Assembly (NCBI GenBank): GCA_026393975.1
Contig: JAPKZD010000008.1
Location: 1-64,000, forward strand
Direction of reading: 5' to 3'
Length of the DNA stretch: 64,000 bases
Source: Candidatus Aminicenantota bacterium
Lineage (GTDB): Bacteria > Acidobacteriota > Aminicenantia > Aminicenantales > Saccharicenantaceae
A model generated the notes under the pieces. The model was not told where the DNA came from, made no database searches, and saw only the letters and a program-made list of their open reading frames with translations. Positions within the stretch are counted from its first letter, which is position 1; each line of letters starts with the position of its first letter. The translations under genes were made by a program, and so were the position numbers. This document shows, in pieces, positions 1-8,784 of this stretch.

Positions 1-517
1 TGCCTCTCTAAGGGCAGAGGAATGGCCATACACCCAACAGGGAGGGCTGTTCAAATCGATTACAGCGAAAAGACGGTCTTATTATTATTTATTCAACGAC
101 TTAGAATCTGTTTTGAAAAAAACGTCCGGACAGGCCTGGGTTTGACCTGATTTTCGGATTGCATACGCACCGCTTTGATCCAAACATTTTACCTGGAAAA
201 ATGCCTCGGCACAAAGAGTCGGACCTCATCCCTGAAAAATGGTCCAGACATAATGTGAATTTTCTGGCAAAAAACTGCCCTTCCCAATGGACGAGGATAC
301 GGGCGGCAGGTCAATGAAGTGGACCTTCCGCCGCAGGGACTGGGCTATGCTATACTCCCGGCTGACGATTAATTTGGCGACCGTTTGGGTGAGCGAGCTT
401 GAATGCGGAGAAGCGGTTTACACAGGATATCTGAGACTCCCGAGCAACCTTTAATTGAACGAGATCGGCCAATCGGTTGAATGCCGTCGGCTTTGTCCGT
501 TGAAAGGTAGGCGCCCA
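1..517. other. Intergenic region with repeat copy and possible promoter
   Basis: I see no convincing gene here. The stretch is more AT-rich than its surroundings. It contains a 48-bp repeat copy at 221-268 that recurs at 11609-11656, and a short motif ending in GCAGGTCAATGAAG near 305-318 that also occurs near 22311-22328. TATACT at 351-356 could be a -10 box for the M28 peptidase gene, but the upstream TTCCGC is 19 bp away, so the promoter call is weak. Open frames on the minus strand here lack any recognisable protein character. Confidence 0.5.
221..268 (+). repeat. 48-bp dispersed repeat, copy 1
   Basis: The copy begins GGACCTCATCCCTG and matches 11609-11656 with about four mismatches over its length. 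Its first 25 bases start with GGACC and end with GGTCC, so they can form a short 5-bp stem. The second copy abuts a tRNA 3' fragment. The two copies are direct repeats about 11.4 kb apart and bracket the region that includes the IS3 remnant and the radical SAM gene. Confidence 0.75.
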
Positions 518-2758
518 ATGAAGAATCTTGCAAGATGGATTTGGGTGATGGCCCTTGTCCCCTGGTTTCTTTCGAGCACATCGCAGGCTCAAAATGCCCC
601 GATGGGCCGGTCCCTAGAAAAGCAGTTCGATTCCTATCTCTCTCCGGCTGATCTTAGGGCCAGATTGAAGCGGCTCAGCGCGCATCCTCACCATGTCGGT
701 TCCCCTTATGATAAGGAAAACGCCGAGTTCATTCTTTCCCAGTACAAAACGTGGGGATTCGATGCCCGCATCGAAGAGTTCAGCGCCTTGTTTCCAACTC
801 CCAAGACGCGCCTGCTGGAGATGACCGCCCCCGTCAAGTACACGGCGGTCCTGAAAGAGCCGCCCCTGAAGGAAGATAGCACCTCGAACAAGGTTGTCGA
901 ACAGCTGGCGACCTATAACGCCTACTCGATTGACGGTGATGTGACCGGTGACCTCATCTACGTGAATTACGGAATTCCATCCGACTACGATGAGCTAGAG
1001 AGGATGGGGATCGATGTCCAGGGCAAAATCGTTATCACCCGTTACGGAGGATCCTGGAGGGGGATTAAGCCGAAGGTGGCCGCAGAGCACGGGGCGATCG
1101 GCTGTCTGATCTATTCCGATCCGAAAGACGACGGTTTCTACGTCGGCGATGTCTATCCCAAAGGCGCCTGGAGGAACGAATTCGGCGTCCAGCGAGGGTC
1201 GGTCGCAGAAATGCCTGTCTACCCCGGCGATCCGTCGACGCCTTTCATTGGGGCGACACCGGGAGTGAAGCGCCTCCCCCTCAACGAGATCAAGGTCCTG
1301 ACGAAAATACCGGTTCTTCCGATTTCCTATCATGACGCTCTTCCCCTGCTCCAATCCTTGACCGGGCCGGTTGCGCCGGACCATTGGAAAGGGGCTCTGC
1401 CCGTGACCTATCATGTCGGGCCGGGGCCGGCCAAGGTCCATTTGAAACTGGCGTTCAGCTGGGACATCAAGCCCATCTATGATGTCATCGCCATGATCCA
1501 GGGGAGCACCTACCCGGATCAATGGATCATCCGGGGAAATCATCATGACGCGTGGGTGAACGGAGCGGAAGATCCTCTCAGCGGGCAGGTGGCGACGATG
1601 GAGGAGGGCAAGGCCTTGGGCGAACTGGTCAAGAGCGGCTGGAAGCCGAAACGGACCATCGTCTACTGCGCCTGGGATGGAGAAGAGCCGGGATTGATCG
1701 GCTCCACGGAATGGGTGGAAACTCACGCCGACGAATTGCGGCAAAAGGCGGTCGCCTATATCAATTCCGATTCGAACGAGCGAGGGTTTGTCTATATGGA
1801 CGGATCGCAGACGCTCCAGCATTTCATCAACGACGTTGCCCGGGACGTCCTCGACCCCGAAAAAAATATCAGCGTCTGGGAGAGGGCGAGGGCCGTCCGG
1901 CTTCTGGAAAGCTCTCCCGGGGAGAAAAAAGATATCCGGTCCGCGACAGACCTGAAGATCGGCGCCCTGGGATCCGGTTCCGATTTCACCCCTTTTCTCC
2001 AGCACATCGGCATTGCCTCCCTGAACATCGGCTATGGCGGTGAAAGCGAAGGTGGCGGCTACCATTCGATCTACGATTCGTTCGACCATTTCATGCGCTT
2101 CGGCGATCCCACGTTCGCCTACGGGGTGGCTCTGGCCCAGACCGGCGGACACGCCGTCCTGCGGCTGGCGGATGCCGATATCCTTCCCTTCGACTTTTCG
2201 GATTTTGCCGCGGTCGTGGCCGGGTATCTGGGCGAGATCAAGGACCTGACTCAGAACATGAGGGAAGAGACGCTCGAATTGAACCGGGAGCTCGAGGAGA
2301 ACGTGTTCACCGAGGTGGCCAATCCGGCCAAAACCTACCGGGCGCCCAAGGCCAAGGATCCGGTTCCGTACTTGAATTTCGCGCCGCTCGAGAATGCCGT
2401 CAGCACCCTCCGGAAGAGCGCAGAGGAATATCAGAACGCGAAGCGTGAGCTCGAGGAAAGCGGGAGGAAGCTGGCCGGCGACCGGCCGATGCGTCTGAAC
2501 GAGATCGTCTTCAGGACCGAGCGGGCGCTCACGAATCCCGAGGGATTGAAAGGACGTCCCTGGTTCATCCACGAGATCTACGCGCCGGGTTTCTACACGG
2601 GCTACAGCGTGAAGACGCTTCCGAGCGTCCGGGAAGCCATCGAACAAAGACAGTGGGAAGAAGCCGACCAGCAGGTCATCGTGGTTGCGGACACGCTGGA
2701 AGCCTATTCAGGGGAAATCCGCAAAGCAACGGCCATCCTCCGATCCGCGTCGAAATAG
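518..2758 (+). CDS. Exported M28 family metallopeptidase (glutamate carboxypeptidase II-like)
   Basis: This is a 746-residue zinc exopeptidase with a signal peptide (about residues 1-24, ending SQAQ), so it should act in the periplasm or outside the cell. A PA-type insert precedes the M28 catalytic domain, and a C-terminal helical region resembles the dimerisation domain of the PSMA/transferrin-receptor group. Visible M28 motifs are NHHDAW (from N341), the downstream DPLSG, WDGEEPG with the expected catalytic and zinc-binding glutamates E389/E390, NSDSN, and YHSIYDS with H516. Substrate is probably peptides with acidic or unspecified C-termini; this cannot be fixed from sequence. I chose the ATG at 518 because GAAAGGTAG precedes it and it starts directly with the signal peptide; an upstream in-frame ATG at 455 would add a non-hydrophobic leader. 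It converges on the damaged amidohydrolase gene 12 bp downstream. Confidence 0.93.
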   Translation: MKNLARWIWVMALVPWFLSSTSQAQNAPMGRSLEKQFDSYLSPADLRARLKRLSAHPHHVGSPYDKENAEFILSQYKTWGFDARIEEFSALFPTPKTRLLEMTAPVKYTAVLKEPPLKEDSTSNKVVEQLATYNAYSIDGDVTGDLIYVNYGIPSDYDELERMGIDVQGKIVITRYGGSWRGIKPKVAAEHGAIGCLIYSDPKDDGFYVGDVYPKGAWRNEFGVQRGSVAEMPVYPGDPSTPFIGATPGVKRLPLNEIKVLTKIPVLPISYHDALPLLQSLTGPVAPDHWKGALPVTYHVGPGPAKVHLKLAFSWDIKPIYDVIAMIQGSTYPDQWIIRGNHHDAWVNGAEDPLSGQVATMEEGKALGELVKSGWKPKRTIVYCAWDGEEPGLIGSTEWVETHADELRQKAVAYINSDSNERGFVYMDGSQTLQHFINDVARDVLDPEKNISVWERARAVRLLESSPGEKKDIRSATDLKIGALGSGSDFTPFLQHIGIASLNIGYGGESEGGGYHSIYDSFDHFMRFGDPTFAYGVALAQTGGHAVLRLADADILPFDFSDFAAVVAGYLGEIKDLTQNMREETLELNRELEENVFTEVANPAKTYRAPKAKDPVPYLNFAPLENAVSTLRKSAEEYQNAKRELEESGRKLAGDRPMRLNEIVFRTERALTNPEGLKGRPWFIHEIYAPGFYTGYSVKTLPSVREAIEQRQWEEADQQVIVVADTLEAYSGEIRKATAILRSASK

Positions 2759-2769
2759 GGGAGGTTCGT

Positions 2770-4119
2770 CTAGGGCCTCTTATAGATCACGCCGCCTTTC
2801 ATGACGAAGCACACATCGCGGACGGCCTCGATGTTCTGAGTGGGGTCGCCTGTCACGGCCACCAGGTCTGCCAGGAAATTGGCCCGTATCCGGCCGAGTT
2901 GATCCTGCATGCGGATGATCTGGGCGTTGACCGCGGTGGCCGCCAGAAGGGCCTGCGTCGGAGTCATGCCCCCGCGCACCATCCACTCGATCTCGCGGTA
3001 GTTGGTACCGTGAGCGAAAACGCCGACGTCGCTGCCCAGCCCGATCGTGACACCGGCCGCGAGGGCCGTCTTGAAGGCCCTCAACGCTTGCTGCATTCCC
3101 GTCGTCAGGGCTTGCCCCTGTTTGTACCCCTCGAAGTACTCCCCATAGGCTTCCTCGGCTGCCAGCGTCGGCAGATAGGCCACACCGTGCTGGGCCATCA
3201 GGCGGAAGACCTCCTCGGTGCCGCCTTAGCCGTGTTCGATCGTGTCCACTCCGGCCATGGTCGCTCGGCGCATCCCCTCCGCGGTCGTGGCGTGGGCCGA
3301 CACCGGACGGCCGGCGGACTTGGCTTCCGCGACTAGCGTCCTCAACTCATCCTCGCTGAAGGTGGGAACCGTCCCGCTCACCCCGTGCCGGTAGTCCGCG
3401 TATACCTTGACCCAATCGGCGCCGTGCCCGACCTGCTCCCGGACCGCCTTGATGATCTCGGCCTGTCCGCTCGCTTCCTGGCCGCCTTTCGGAAGGACCA
3501 GGTCAGGGGCAAAGCCGGCCGGCCCGGGCCCATAGCTCGCAGTGGCGACGATCGCTAATGTCGCCACGAGCAGGCGCGGCCCCGGGATGAGGCCCTCACG
3601 GATGGCCCGCTGGACGGAGACGTCCGCGTAGCCTGCGCCTTCGGTGCCGAGGTCCCGAAGGAGGGTGAACCCGGCCATCAGCGTGCGCTCGCAGTGGATC
3701 ACCGCCTCGATCGTCCGATAGGCGAGCGGCTCTTTCAAAACCTGGTCGTTCCAGAGCGTCTCGTTATAGGGGTGAAGGAAGATGTGCGAATGAATGTCCA
3801 TGAGGCCCGGCAGCAGGGTCTTTCCGGGCAGCTCGATCGTCTTTGTGCCTGCCGGGACGGCGATCTGCGCCTTCGGCCCGACGGCGGCGATCCTATCTCC
3901 CTTCACAAGGACGACCCAACCCTCGTGCGTCTTGCCGTCCTCCGCATCGAACACCCGCGCCGGCACGATGAGGGTGGCGGCCGGAGCTTGGCCTTCGGCA
4001 GGGGAATGGCCGGTGACGCTTCTTTGGGTGGCCGCTGAAACCAACGAAAGGGCCAGGCCCGTGTCGATGAGAACGAGGAACACCGTTGTCGCGATCCGCC
4101 CGATGGCGGCGTGTTTCAT
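2770..4119 (-). pseudogene. Amidohydrolase (imidazolonepropionase-like) interrupted by an in-frame stop
   Basis: The reading frame encodes an exported metal-dependent amidohydrolase of about 449 codons. It has an N-terminal hydrophobic signal, DIHSH (metal-binding HxH), DWVKVYADY (the lysine position), SAHA, IEHG and GLGSDVG (late aspartate). The frame is complete and collinear except for one TAA at 3226-3228, directly after IEHG. The sequence resumes in the same frame with [14 protein letters not shown], so this is a point nonsense change, not a frameshift. The second half could restart at the ATG at 3198 but would lack four metal ligands, so it is unlikely to be active alone. A sequencing or assembly error, or readthrough, are alternatives. 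The start at 4119 has GGAGTAATCCC upstream and lies 15 bp after the C45-type gene, suggesting one transcript. Confidence 0.85.
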
Positions 4120-4134
4120 GGGATTACTCCGTTC

Positions 4135-5547
4135 CTATTTCGAGCCCGATTTAAAGACCGTCCACGGCTGGGTAGGACGGCTCTTCAAGTAGCCATTGAG
4201 ATAGTCGTATTGCCGGTGTTCCTGAAGGAATTTCGGGGCGTCAAAAGGGATATCGCAAGAGCTGCCCCATTTGGCCCAGAAGGTCATCTGCTCGGCCATC
4301 CGGGCGTCCACGACCTTGCCGTCCAGGGCCCCGGCCGGGTAAAAAGGCTTGGCCCAGGTGTCACTGGAGTTGCCGGCGGGGTCCGGAGCGAGCTCCCAGT
4401 GTCCGCAGATCGTGCGGTCGCCCGGGTTTTCTCTGCCGGCATAGACGTCATAGTGATCGCCCAACATGAGCTTGCCCCGTTCGACGTCGATTTTCCCCAT
4501 CCATTTGTCAAAAAGGTCGAGCCATCGCACCCGCCTGGCGATGTCGCTGTGCTTGATGTTGTCGAAGTCCGAGTCGGTCTCCTGGCGCATCAGAGGGACG
4601 TTCTCCGTGATGTTCGAACCGGAATAAAAGCCGTCCCGGGTCCGTTCGATGGAATGAACCTTGAGACCGAGCTCGAGCCGGGCGATCTCGTTGCTGTGCA
4701 CGTCGCCGAAGAGCCAGGTGTTGGCGTAACCCCCGTTGTTCCCGTCGATCATGATCTTGAGGGCTTCGTCCAGGTCATGAGCGTACTGCATGGCCTTCCG
4801 GATGCGGACGAACTCGGGGATCCCGGCCGGATCGAATCCCTTGAAATAGTCGATCGTCGTTTCGGTTCCCACGAGTCCCGACGAGCAGATGAAGAAATCC
4901 GTGCCGCTGTGGATGGCGGCCGGGAATCCCTGCATCAGGATCCGGGCCCCCTTTTCAGGCAGCAGATCGATGACCACGTTCGTGTCGGCCGGCACGAAGA
5001 AGGACCAGGTGTTGTGGGCCATGACGATGCGGCCGTCGGAAGTGGCTTTCCCGGTGGCGATGAAGGCGCTGCAGCCGCCGGTCTTCTGCTGTGGAGTGTC
5101 GTCCTGGAGCGAGGGGTACCAGTAACCCATGATCTCAGCCGAGGCGTTGAGGAGAAGGATGTCCCCGTAGCTGACGTCGACTCCGGCCTTGCGCGCGCCG
5201 GCGGTGATCCCCTCCATTTCCTCCCGATATTCGGCATCGATCTTCGGGGTGAACATTTTGAGGGTCTGTTCGACGAAATAGGGCCACTCCTTGCCCGTGT
5301 TCCACCAGGTCATGTGCTTTTCGACGCGGAGGCTCTCCGCGATCTCTTTGGCCAGGAGGTAGCCGTGCTGGAAGCCGCGGGCCAAGGGCTTCCCCTCGAT
5401 GTGCAGGTAGACCCAGCCGTTCTTCTCTGCCCGGGAGGCCTTGGCCACCCAGGACTGTTCTTCCTTGGTCAAGTCGGCGGCGAGCAGGACGCCCGCGCTG
5501 ACCATCCCGATGAGCAAAAGGGAAACGATCTTCTTGTTGAAATGCAT
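4135..5547 (-). CDS. Exported C45-type (acyltransferase/phospholipase B-like) Ntn hydrolase
   Basis: The 470-residue protein starts with a signal peptide (about residues 1-23). It has the hallmark GGCSAF segment of C45/phospholipase-B-like Ntn hydrolases, in which the chain is cleaved before the cysteine (here Cys159) to expose the N-terminal nucleophile. The following segment (SDGRIVMAHNTW) and the NGGYANTW region are typical conserved parts of the fold. These enzymes hydrolyse or transfer acyl groups from amides or lipids; the substrate here is unknown. The start at 5547 has GGGAGGCACTC just upstream. It is the first gene of a probable two-gene leftward unit with the interrupted amidohydrolase. 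Confidence 0.85.
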   Translation of the reverse strand: MHFNKKIVSLLLIGMVSAGVLLAADLTKEEQSWVAKASRAEKNGWVYLHIEGKPLARGFQHGYLLAKEIAESLRVEKHMTWWNTGKEWPYFVEQTLKMFTPKIDAEYREEMEGITAGARKAGVDVSYGDILLLNASAEIMGYWYPSLQDDTPQQKTGGCSAFIATGKATSDGRIVMAHNTWSFFVPADTNVVIDLLPEKGARILMQGFPAAIHSGTDFFICSSGLVGTETTIDYFKGFDPAGIPEFVRIRKAMQYAHDLDEALKIMIDGNNGGYANTWLFGDVHSNEIARLELGLKVHSIERTRDGFYSGSNITENVPLMRQETDSDFDNIKHSDIARRVRWLDLFDKWMGKIDVERGKLMLGDHYDVYAGRENPGDRTICGHWELAPDPAGNSSDTWAKPFYPAGALDGKVVDARMAEQMTFWAKWGSSCDIPFDAPKFLQEHRQYDYLNGYLKSRPTQPWTVFKSGSK

Positions 5548-5584
5548 GAGTGCCTCCCGTCGCGAGACGATAATATGCTTTGCC

Positions 5585-6130
5585 TGGAATTGCTGTCAAG
5601 AAAAGCGCCGTCTGGCCGCTTATGAGCTCAACAAATATCTCGATCTCGGCTTCGTCCCTCCGGTCGTGGAGCGGACCATCAATAACTACCCGGGATCCCT
5701 TCAGATCTTCGTCGAAGACGCCTTTCCGGAGACAGCCAGGAAAACCCAGAGCATCAAGCTCAGTGACCCGAAAGCCTTCGACCAGGCCATGGCCGACCTG
5801 AGGGTCTTCATCAACCTCTTCTCCGACTCCTGCGGGGACGAGCGGGACCGCGACATCCTGATCCAGAGGTGGACCGAGAAGATCTCTGCCGTCGGCTTTT
5901 CCCGGGCCTTCGCTCCGAATAACGAAACCATTCCGGGGTGCGAGATCTTGAGGTGTTCCCGGAGCTTCTACGGGAAACTCCTCAACTGGGATCAGGCCAA
6001 GGTCAAAACCCTCCTCGATCCATATCTGAACGCGGAGGAGATGCGGGCCCTCCATGCCCGCGTGGGCTCCATCCTCTGGATGATCAAAAAGCAGATCGAA
6101 ATGCGGGGCGAAAGCGCCGTCCTGATCTGA
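5585..6130 (+). pseudogene. 5'-truncated fragment of a conserved kinase-like protein
   Basis: From about RLAAYELNKYLDLG at 5609 to the stop at 6128-6130 the frame looks like real protein. It contains VPPVVERT, LRVFINLFSD, GDERDRDILIQ, a C-SRSFY region and a GSILWMIKKQIE tail. This pattern resembles the C-terminal half of HipA/FAM20-like or PI kinase-like proteins, where an N-D-R motif supports nucleotide binding. No start codon with a ribosome binding site precedes it, and the upstream in-frame codons read antisense into the C45-type gene, so the N-terminal half with the ATP-binding loop is missing. I read it as a decayed 3' remnant. The family assignment is tentative. Confidence 0.5.
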
Positions 6131-6155
6131 ACGTTCTGTCCGAAGGAGGGGGGAG

Positions 6156-6366
6156 ATGGCCGGCCAGAACATCGACACAAGGACCGACGTTTACGCGTCG
6201 GGTTGACCACCACCCTGGCGATTCTCTTGGTCGCTTTCTCCGTGACGACGGCCATCCAGTTTCGCTGCCTACGCCCGCGCGCGGGACAGGGCGAATCAGG
6301 AAAAGCGGCGGCTCCGCGATCTACGTCCGGCTGAGGGAAAGCCGCGACGAGCTCGAGCGGGGCTAA
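6156..6366 (+). pseudogene. Multiply frameshifted remnant of a membrane signalling protein
   Basis: A good ribosome binding site (AAGGAGGGGGGAG) precedes ATG at 6156, but the frame stops after 16 codons. The three forward frames in succession give a transmembrane segment (LTTTLAILLVAFSVTTAIQF), then an Ala/Arg-rich charged stretch (AAYARARDRANQEKRR), then RLRESRDELERG before the stop. Together they look like the membrane anchor and start of a coiled coil of a sensor kinase or cyclase. At least two frameshifts separate the pieces and nothing follows. It lies directly downstream of the kinase-like fragment. Confidence 0.4.
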
Positions 6367-8438
6367 AGCCTGAACCTGTAACCGGCGTAAAGAGCGAGTC
6401 TCGTCCGGCGTCCGAAATCCTGGTTCGCGTCCGCGGCCGCCTGGAAGGGGAAATAGACCTCGACCCCGACGTTGAGCCTCTCGAGGCGTCCGAACAGGTC
6501 GTAGAAAAGCGGCATCTCCACTCCCGTCGTCAGGAAGGCGCGGCGGAGGTTCGCCCGGCCGTCCCAGAGCTTGAAGCCCAGAAGCTTCAGGCTGGCAAGG
6601 TTGGCTTTGGGAAGATGAAATTCCAGGGTGAACGGGGAGACTTCCAAAGTGCCGGCGTAGGCCTGGGCGTCCGGGCTTATTCCCCGGATGTTGTAGTCGA
6701 TGACTCCGAGACTTAAGGAGGGCCGCCAGTTGACGAACGCCAAGTATCCGTTGCCCTTTTCCCTGCCCCATACGCCCGGGCAGAACTCGAGGGATGCACC
6801 TGTGCTAGACGGGTGCGAGAGATAGGAAGCCGACAGGGTCACTTGAGGCTTGACCTTTGGCTGGCGGAAGTCCTCCGGGTTCACGAAGTGCGGAGAGGCG
6901 TCGACGACCCGGCCGCCGACGACATGGACGAGCAGATAATGATGGCCGACGCCGGTGACGTCGTCCCTGATTTCGACGGATCTTCCGCTCCTGGGGCCGC
7001 CGAGATCCTGGAGTTTCTGATTATAGGCGTTGACCCAGGGTTTGGTCTTTTGGGCCATGAAAACTGTCCTCAGCGGTCCGCCCCCGCCCCCGGAGATGTA
7101 ACATTGAACGGTGTGATCGGCCGACCCCGGCGCCCTCGCGATGAGAGTGAAATGCTCATAGGCATGGACGCACGAACTGAAGACGTCGGAGGCGTCGGAA
7201 AAGAGGATGTCGTCGAAGAAGCTTGGAGCGCCCTTCTCCTGGCCGGGCTGGGGAAGTCCCAGGGCCAGCCAACTGTTGTAGCCGACACCCGGATTGGTGA
7301 CATGCCGGGAGCTATTGAAGATCGGGCTATGCATTGACACGACGAGGGTCAGGCCGCGTTCCCGGGCGTATGCGGCGACCGCCTGGTAAAAATCGGATTG
7401 GCCGTTGAAGGGGCTGACCGTGAAGAGGTTCAGCCGGTGTTGCTCCTTCTTGTCGGGGTAGAGGGCCTGTTTCAGCCGGGCGAAGTCCGGATAATGCCAG
7501 CCCCGGGCCATGGAATCCAGGAGCAGGTAGACCACGTTTCTGGCTTCGAACGCGTAGTGAACCATGTTGTCGGAATTCAGGACTGGGAGTGTGCCGTAGC
7601 CGGCCTTTCGGAAAATCGCCGCGAGCCCGGCGGCCAGGCGCTCCTTGCCGGCCCGATATTCATCTTCCTGAAGGGGCGGATTCTCGTTGAATTTCAGGTG
7701 AAAACGGCCGTCTTTCTTGAGGACGTATTGCTCGGCCAGGTATCGAACGTCGGCAGGATCCCCGAGCTTCGCGGAGAGCTCGCGGAACGTTTTTCCCGGG
7801 AGGTCGGCCGGTACGGGGTAGAGGATATGCGGGTTGTGAATCCAACGGTCCCAGTCGAAGAACGATTTGAGATAGACGGGCCCTTTGGTGGAGTCCATAA
7901 GATCCGTGTAGTGGGTCGGGGCATGAGGTCGGAAGCTCAAGAGCTCATGGTTTCCGGTGACAGGAAAGATCGGCTTCTCCCGGGTGAGGATTTGGAGATA
8001 AGGATAGGAGATCCCGTCGGGTCCCTTTCCGTCGAAGGCTTTCTCCAGCGCGTCCCATTGCCTGGGGCTCGAGCCCTCATAGACGAGGTCGCCGTTAAGG
8101 ATGACGAAGCGGATCCGGTCGTATAGACGCTCGCCGGTCTTCTCGTCAACAACTTGTAGCATGTCCTTGGCGATGGCGTTGAAGACGGCGTGTCCGAAAT
8201 CCTTGGGACTGTTCTGGATATCGCCGATAAGCACGAAATAGTAATCGTCAAGCCTGTTGCCGGAACTCGAGGCTTCCGTTAGGAACCTCCCGACGAGGTC
8301 GATGTTTCGGTCTTTGAACTTCGGGCTTTCGCCCGAAAACGCGACGGGCCGAGGTTCGGTCCCGACGGCCCGACCGGTCATGGATAGGGCCAGGAGCAAC
8401 AACAGGCTGGCCAGGACCGATCTGACCTTGATCTTCAT
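6363..8438 (-). CDS. Exported calcineurin-like phosphoesterase with C-terminal beta-barrel-like domain
   Basis: The 691-residue protein has a signal peptide (about 1-26). Its N-terminal calcineurin-type metallophosphoesterase domain shows successive metal motifs: LIGDIQ, LNGDLVYEG, VTGNHE, then VVSMHSP and a late histidine-rich region CVHAYEH. The last 190 residues or so are different: alternating hydrophobic/polar strands separated by turns (for example LALYAGYRFRL at the very end), as in outer-membrane beta barrels or autotransporter-like porins. The likely picture is an outer-membrane-anchored phosphoesterase with a periplasmic or surface catalytic domain; the substrate is unknown. The start at 8438 has AGGAGAATGAATTT upstream. 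Its last codon overlaps the remnant on the opposite strand. Confidence 0.85.
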   Translation of the reverse strand: MKIKVRSVLASLLLLLALSMTGRAVGTEPRPVAFSGESPKFKDRNIDLVGRFLTEASSSGNRLDDYYFVLIGDIQNSPKDFGHAVFNAIAKDMLQVVDEKTGERLYDRIRFVILNGDLVYEGSSPRQWDALEKAFDGKGPDGISYPYLQILTREKPIFPVTGNHELLSFRPHAPTHYTDLMDSTKGPVYLKSFFDWDRWIHNPHILYPVPADLPGKTFRELSAKLGDPADVRYLAEQYVLKKDGRFHLKFNENPPLQEDEYRAGKERLAAGLAAIFRKAGYGTLPVLNSDNMVHYAFEARNVVYLLLDSMARGWHYPDFARLKQALYPDKKEQHRLNLFTVSPFNGQSDFYQAVAAYARERGLTLVVSMHSPIFNSSRHVTNPGVGYNSWLALGLPQPGQEKGAPSFFDDILFSDASDVFSSCVHAYEHFTLIARAPGSADHTVQCYISGGGGGPLRTVFMAQKTKPWVNAYNQKLQDLGGPRSGRSVEIRDDVTGVGHHYLLVHVVGGRVVDASPHFVNPEDFRQPKVKPQVTLSASYLSHPSSTGASLEFCPGVWGREKGNGYLAFVNWRPSLSLGVIDYNIRGISPDAQAYAGTLEVSPFTLEFHLPKANLASLKLLGFKLWDGRANLRRAFLTTGVEMPLFYDLFGRLERLNVGVEVYFPFQAAADANQDFGRRTRLALYAGYRFRL

Positions 8439-8526
8439 AAATTCATTCTCCTCTGAAATAGAGACATGAATAATTATTATACTCCTCGGTTTTGAAATCC
8501 ATGAGCGCCCTGGTTCGTTTCAAAGC

Positions 8527-8784
8527 TTGATGAATGATAGCCTTCCCCCTTATAATTCAATTCCCGTGATCTTTTTGGACAGTCCGATAATCCGGCTATT
8601 CTCCATTCTGTTTGTTCCGCTGGCGTTTGCTCAACTCCCGCCTCAAAAGGCTCTTCCGAAAATTATCAAGCTTGATTCCCAGGGACAGAATTATCTCCGT
8701 GTTCTTGGAGGTCCCCCGGAAACGTCGACGATGCGGTCTGGCCTTGTGACCCTCGCGCCCGGAAATTCAGTGGGAAAGCACTGA
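8527..8784 (+). pseudogene. 5' fragment of a cupin gene truncated by an insertion sequence
   Basis: The frame reads a hydrophobic exported N-terminus followed by LPKIIKLDSQGQNYLRVLGG and SGLVTLAPGNSVGKH. The latter matches the first half of a cupin motif (glycine turn, then the first histidine). The frame ends exactly where the IS3-type element starts: the TGA stop at 8782-8784 is the first three bases of the insertion sequence. The rest of the cupin is not found beyond the right end of the element, so insertion was probably followed by deletion. The precise original start is uncertain. Confidence 0.6.

Noticed and set aside
4111-5625. 504-residue plus-strand ORF
   Set aside because: It is a shadow of the C45-type gene, rich in Val/Asp/Gly/His as expected for an antisense frame.
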